A DNA stretch of 9,319 nucleotides from Actinomycetota bacterium (lineage in GTDB: Bacteria; Actinomycetota; Actinomycetes; Actinomycetales; Cellulomonadaceae), in NCBI GenBank assembly GCA_018898235.1, contig JAHIJU010000455.1, positions 1 through 9,319 on the forward strand. Reading direction: 5' to 3'. Position numbers and translations under genes: made by a program. The notes beneath the pieces are model-generated. The model did no database searches. It was given only the letters and a program-made list of their open reading frames with translations, and was not told the DNA's origin. This document shows, in pieces, positions 7,301-9,319 of the stretch (position 1 is its first letter; each line of letters starts with the position of its first letter).

Positions 7301-7385
7301 CTGGGCCGATCACTGGGCGATCGAGGCCGTGCTCGCCGATCCGGGACGTGCCGATGAGCTCGGCCTCGACCACGCGCTGGACTGA
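4299..7385 (+). CDS. Sacsin/Hsp90-like GHKL ATPase-domain protein
   Basis: This 1028-residue protein starts at GTG 4299, overlapping the DUF3027 stop by 4 bases, an arrangement for translational coupling. The first 150 or so residues form a GHKL (Bergerat-fold) ATP-binding domain. The N-box is DLAQNASDA (48-56; N52 is the Mg-binding position). The G1-like motif is VANTGRPL (81-88). The lid region RASAKRDEAGLVGRFGVGF (100-118) carries the G2 box GRFGVGF. Bacterial homologues are annotated as having a sacsin N-terminal ATP-binding-like domain. Two positions differ from Hsp90: the catalytic Glu before the N-box is Asp (D48), and the adenine-binding Asp of DxGxG is Asn (N83). The remaining 850 residues are Leu/Ala/Val/Asp-rich, presumably all cytosolic, with no domain I can name. 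A Gly-rich repeat linker lies at 831-845, and a Trp-rich block (DWWVDADGVPHAVHLAGLAC) lies near the C-terminus. A chaperone-like role is plausible but unproven. The tail converges with the DUF2530 gene. Confidence 0.9.
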   Translation: MSTDPFGTADLRAAVLGTWRASPARLREDANTEEDHARGYYRDRVLVDLAQNASDAAVRAGAPGRLLLRLELDEVGPLLTVANTGRPLDGAGVAALASMRASAKRDEAGLVGRFGVGFAAIRSVADEIEVRSATGSVGFSLAGTRAALAEAPPALAEEAARRGDWLPVLRLPFVSSAPPLPGYDTAVVARLRDPEALDRVLAQLDAVGDPVLLALPGLVEIVVETPDGPSRRIADAGARWFVRTERGELDPALTADRPVEERDRTAWQVTWALPRPGADPDWARVLHAPTPTDDPCTLPALLIATLPLDPTRRRVAPGPLADAVLARAAQVYAALAGQLAAQGQDALALVPTGLPAGELDGRLTALVVEALTATALLTGRDGLLPPGEAFVLDGPAGDDHGLVDALAARVPGLVRLPAGRVAAAHVLGVPVRRLADVVDELPAVRDGARELYVACESVSGVEAEALADLPVPLADGRVVRGVRGTVLVAPELLGRLDAATVRALAEWGVRVVDPTAAHPVLERLGATVADAAGLVRHPAVRSAVLDRQEDPQDEVGEVAAAVLDLVAAVLDDDPSRALPPWLGLVELPAVDGEPTPAHGLVLAGSPAHELFDARVLAAVTGSVVERYGEPVLVALGVRSAPVVVRVPDVVADPAAVDLDSDGDGALVAATLDGWGDYLVELGERLGVGAWVGDLEAVADLDAVAPDAWPQLLAALGADRGLRAALVDPVRGEHGTRAPSYTTWWLRTRAGLGLDRPFAATDGLLDGILPPVPDLLVGVDEQVRRALGGVGSADELDLGGWADVLDPLRGQVLDLTAAVQVWRALARAARTGTAGGGTARGGAAGGGLPTELPGLLGPDGAPRTRAPFGAGEGRRGDLVRVVAADVVVVPDSPMWLQRADLGPMLPCPAADAAALAGLLDLPLASELADGRIEGAGLRQAVPAQLTDIRPADQPGGSALDWVEHDVLRVDGAPVDWWVDADGVPHAVHLAGLACALAQRAGRWADHWAIEAVLADPGRADELGLDHALD
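6789..6833 (+). repeat. Three tandem 15-base in-frame repeats (Gly-rich linker)
   Basis: Three adjacent 15-base units (6789-6803, 6804-6818, 6819-6833) are near copies: GGGACGGCCGGTGGT, then one with a single change, then one with three changes. They are in frame with the ATPase gene and encode GTAGG-GTARG-GAAGG (residues 831-845). The result is a flexible Gly-rich linker between two regions of the C-terminal half. Repeats of this kind can change copy number by slippage without breaking the frame. Confidence 0.85.
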
Positions 7386-7391
7386 CGCCCG

Positions 7392-7628
7392 CTACTCCGT
7401 GGCGGTGGCCCGGTTCCGGCGCGCCCAGCGCATGCCGTAGAGGCCGATCGCGATCCCGGCGGCGCTGGTGATGCCGGCCGGTCCGGTGGTGTGCCCGAGC
7501 AGCGCCAGGACACCGGAGACGATGAGGACGACCGCCCAGACGGCGGTCCCGACCGCCATGATCAGGTGCAGATCCACGTCGAGCGGGGGCGGGGACGGGC
7601 GCAGTCGTGGTCGTCCGTCGGCGCGCAT
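7392..7628 (-). CDS. DUF2530-like small membrane protein
   Basis: This is a 78-residue protein read leftwards from ATG 7628, which is preceded by AGGGTGG five bases upstream. An in-frame GTG at 7637 would add three residues but has a poorer ribosome site. The N-terminus is basic and Pro-rich (RPRLRPSPPPLDVDLH). It is followed by two hydrophobic helices, about residues 22-45 (IMAVGTAVWAVVLIVSGVLA) and 51-68 (AGITSAAGIAIGLYGMRW), then a basic cytoplasmic tail (ARRNRATATE). The PPPL-DVD lead-in, the Trp in the first helix and the GLxG-near-W end of the second match the actinobacterial DUF2530 family, whose function is unknown. It lies 37-46 bases downstream of the third EAL-HDOD gene on the same strand. 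Its stop is only 6 bases from the stop of the convergent ATPase gene, leaving no room for a terminator between them. Confidence 0.78.
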   Translation of the reverse strand: MRADGRPRLRPSPPPLDVDLHLIMAVGTAVWAVVLIVSGVLALLGHTTGPAGITSAAGIAIGLYGMRWARRNRATATE

Positions 7629-7654
7629 GCGGTCCACCCTAGCCGCGCACCGGG

Positions 7655-7679
7655 GACGATCAGCCTGCGACGATCAGCC
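7655..7679. repeat. Exact 11-base direct repeat across a stop codon
   Basis: GACGATCAGCC occurs at 7655-7665 and again at 7669-7679, separated by TGC. The second copy contains the TGA stop (minus strand) of the third EAL-HDOD gene, and the first lies just downstream of it. It looks like a small local duplication. No regulatory role is evident. Confidence 0.7.
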
Positions 7680-8900
7680 GGGGTCGACCGACAGCGAGCT
7701 CGCGATCGACAGGGCCTCGGGCACGGCGGCCAGGTAGGCGGCCGAGACGTCACGCGGGTCCTTGCCGGCGGCGAGGACGCCCATGAGGTCGTTGGCCTCG
7801 TGGGCGACGACGGCCGCCAGTGCGCTGCCGAGCTGACCGGCATGGAAGTACAGCGCATCGGCGATCTCCTGCGAGACCCCGGTGCGGGAGACCAACGACT
7901 CGATCGCCAGATGGCGCTGCTCGGCGACCGCCGACAGCAGACCGACGGTGTAGCCCGTGTCGGCCCCCGCCAGGTCCCAGCAGGCGAGCGCGCGGGACAG
8001 GATCGCCCACAGCTCGCCCACGGTGCTCGGCTGGGCGCCCACCAAGGACGAGATCGCCAGCGCCGACAGGTGGTGCGGGCCGACCAGCACGACGGCCTGG
8101 CGCACCGAGTCGATCTCGCGCGGCAGCCCGAACGAGGACGAGTTGACCAGGTGCAGCACCCGCACGGTGAGCATCGGGTCGGCAGCGACCAGGCCGATGA
8201 CGGCCGCCTGGTCCACCGGGTCGTCGGACAGCAGGCTCATCAGCTCGAGGCACTGCAGCTCACCGGCGCTGAAGTCGCGGGCCAGCACGTCGCCGTCACG
8301 TTCGAACATCGGTCCCTGCAGCAGGTCCACCTGCGCGGTGCGTGCCGCTTCGATGAGCGCGTGGTTGTCGGAGTGCTCGGCCACCACCGTGGCACCGGCC
8401 TCATGGGCGCGCACGACCAGCTCGGCCAGGACGGTCGGATCGGACCGGGCGTCGACCTTGACGATGTGCGCCCGTTCGAGCAGCGCGTCCTGGGCGGGGG
8501 TACCGGTGTAGTCGCCGAGCGCGGCATGCACCCCGGCGGCGCGCAGGCGGTCGAGCTGCTCGGCCAGGTCGGGGGTCTCGGCGAGCTCGCCCGGGACCTC
8601 CAGGACGATCCGGATCGGGCTGGCGGCCAGCGCCAGCTCACCCGACAGCAGCCGCGGCGTGGCGCGGATCAGCAGCGGGTGCTCACCGGACAGGGCGGCC
8701 AGGTCGAGCAGGCCGTACTCGGCGTCGATGGCCCGCGCCGTGGTCGCCTCGTCGGGGCCGGGCGCCTCGCCCTCGGCGGGCGGGACGGCCTGGGCGCGCA
8801 GCGCGTAGGCGAAGACTGAACGGTCGGGATGGACGATCGGCTGACGCAGGATCGCGGGTGCGCTCCACCGTCGTGACGACGCGTCGTGCAGGTCGGTCAC
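7674..8900 (-). CDS. EAL-HDOD protein C with degenerate EAL domain
   Basis: This is a 408-residue cytosolic protein read leftwards. GTG 8900 is preferred because GGAGG (8905-8909) lies 4 bases upstream; an in-frame ATG at 8966 would add 22 low-complexity residues without a good ribosome site. The EAL-like domain (about 17-205) has lost key residues. The EAL Glu is Tyr (Y32 in AYALRAQ), the conserved Asn is Ala (A80 in LLIRATPRLL), and the first Asp of the metal pair is Gly (G129-D130 in HAALGDY). E101 (IVLEVP), K148 (IVKVD), E175 (VVAEHS) and Q195 (DLLQGPMF) remain. Hydrolysis of c-di-GMP is therefore unlikely, though ligand binding is possible. The HDOD domain (about 215-290) is well formed: AADPMLTVRVLHLVNSSSFG, then QAVVLVGPHHLSALAISSLV. 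It is more diverged from A and B than they are from each other. It lies 96 bases downstream of fliW, suggesting a regulatory role tied to flagella. Confidence 0.9.
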   Translation of the reverse strand: MTDLHDASSRRWSAPAILRQPIVHPDRSVFAYALRAQAVPPAEGEAPGPDEATTARAIDAEYGLLDLAALSGEHPLLIRATPRLLSGELALAASPIRIVLEVPGELAETPDLAEQLDRLRAAGVHAALGDYTGTPAQDALLERAHIVKVDARSDPTVLAELVVRAHEAGATVVAEHSDNHALIEAARTAQVDLLQGPMFERDGDVLARDFSAGELQCLELMSLLSDDPVDQAAVIGLVAADPMLTVRVLHLVNSSSFGLPREIDSVRQAVVLVGPHHLSALAISSLVGAQPSTVGELWAILSRALACWDLAGADTGYTVGLLSAVAEQRHLAIESLVSRTGVSQEIADALYFHAGQLGSALAAVVAHEANDLMGVLAAGKDPRDVSAAYLAAVPEALSIASSLSVDPG

Positions 8901-8902
8901 TG

Positions 8903-8915
8903 GTCCTCCAAGGAC
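8903..8915 (-). promoter_or_regulatory. Ribosome binding site of EAL-HDOD C inside a small inverted repeat
   Basis: On the minus strand the leader reads GTCCT-TGG-AGGAC just before ACCA-free spacing to the GTG at 8900, and the Shine-Dalgarno GGAGG (8905-8909) spans the loop and the 3' arm. The site decides the start codon. The 5-bp stem with a 3-base loop could partly sequester the ribosome site. It also presents a GGA in or beside the loop, the core of CsrA target sites. With fliW upstream this is suggestive, but any GGAGG contains GGA, so the evidence is thin. Confidence 0.4.
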
Positions 8916-8996
8916 GGCGGTGGGCGGGGGAGCGGGGGTGGTGGTTCGACGGGACAGGTTCATCATCGTGGATGCCGTGGTCCGGGGGCGAGCCGG

Positions 8997-9319
8997 TCAG
9001 CCGACCGGTGCGCGCAGCGGGAGGTCCTCGTCGAGCACGAGCTGCTGGGCGCGGCCGGTGCGGGTGTCCACGACGAGGGGGGCGAGGAGGTTGGCGGTGG
9101 GTGGCAGACCGTCGTCCTCGGCGGGCCGCACCACGACGAACAGGACGAGGTCCGCCGGGTCGGACTGCCCGAACGGGTCGTCGAGACCCGAGGAGTCGAT
9201 CCGGGGCGCGTAGGTCGGGAAGAAGATGTGCGGTGCGACCAGGAAGAGGCGCACCTGCGGCCCCGCCTCGGGTGCGCTGCGGATGGCGAACAGCACGCCG
9301 ATGTCGTCGAGGGCCTCGA
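8997..9319 (-). CDS. fliW: Flagellar assembly factor FliW, C-terminal part
   Basis: The minus-strand frame is open through the right edge; 106 codons are visible, ending at the stop at 8997, and the true start lies beyond base 9319. The visible protein begins EALDDIGVLFAIRS. It contains the FliW signatures LFLVAPHIFFPTYAPRID (Phe-Pro-x-Tyr-x-Pro) and TANLLAPLVVDTRTGRAQQL, and ends LPLRAPVG. FliW is a cytosolic protein that binds flagellin and the RNA-binding regulator CsrA. In Bacillus subtilis it relieves CsrA repression of flagellin translation, coupling synthesis to filament assembly. A FliW gene implies a flagellated host and a flagellar locus to the right. The usual partner csrA is not immediately downstream, where only 96 bases separate fliW from the degenerate EAL-HDOD gene; it may lie upstream of fliW or elsewhere. 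Confidence 0.9.
   Translation of the reverse strand, partial: EALDDIGVLFAIRSAPEAGPQVRLFLVAPHIFFPTYAPRIDSSGLDDPFGQSDPADLVLFVVVRPAEDDGLPPTANLLAPLVVDTRTGRAQQLVLDEDLPLRAPVG

Noticed and set aside
4986..7373. Long minus-strand open frame (795 codons) opposite the sacsin-like gene
   Set aside because: It is a composition shadow: Arg/Gly/Pro/Gln/His-rich with no domain, lying fully inside a recognised gene on the other strand.
8901..8966. A 22-residue N-terminal extension of EAL-HDOD C (MMNLSRRTTTPAPPP) read as a csrA remnant or as the true start
   Set aside because: LSRR recalls the start of CsrA, but nothing else does and the length is far too short. The GTG at 8900 has a much better ribosome site, so the stretch is most simply leader sequence.
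1..9319. Mobile element, phage or defence island
   Set aside because: No transposase, integrase, terminal inverted repeats, tRNA or base-composition break is visible. All genes look native to a high-G+C actinobacterial chromosome.

Overview
The base composition is very high in G+C, almost every third codon position is G or C, and GTG starts are common. Together with the gene families, this points to an actinobacterium. The families are a long actinobacterial cold-shock protein, DUF3027, a sacsin/Hsp90-like GHKL protein of the actinobacterial type and DUF2530. A fliW gene at the right edge says the host is probably flagellated, for example a motile member of Pseudonocardiales, Kineosporiales or Geodermatophilales. 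I cannot fix the genus.

Layout. (1) Bases 1-201 hold the end of an M20-family amidohydrolase/peptidase. (2) Bases 323-3044 hold two tandem, clearly paralogous EAL-HDOD proteins. Their c-di-GMP phosphodiesterase-type residues sit at identical positions (E38, N88, E110, D138/D139, K157, E187, Q207). Each is preceded by a sequence resembling a flagellar sigma-28/WhiG-type promoter. (3) Bases 3093-7385 hold a tightly packed co-oriented set: cold-shock protein, then DUF3027 one base after it, then a 1028-residue sacsin/Hsp90-like ATPase overlapping by 4 bases. (4) On the minus strand, reading leftwards from the right edge, are the end of fliW, a third EAL-HDOD protein with a degenerate EAL active site, and a small two-helix membrane protein (DUF2530). 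This last gene converges on the ATPase gene with only 6 bases between stop codons.

How the genes may work together. The three EAL-HDOD genes flank a conserved housekeeping module (RNA chaperone, zinc-ribbon-like DUF3027, GHKL ATPase). One of the three lies directly downstream of fliW. The most economical reading is a c-di-GMP/flagellar regulatory cluster at the edge of a flagellar locus, with two likely active or c-di-GMP-binding proteins and one likely non-catalytic protein. That functional link is inference from co-location and from weak promoter similarity. I see no CRISPR array, tRNA, rRNA, insertion sequence or phage gene. No gene-free stretch exceeds about 120 bases.
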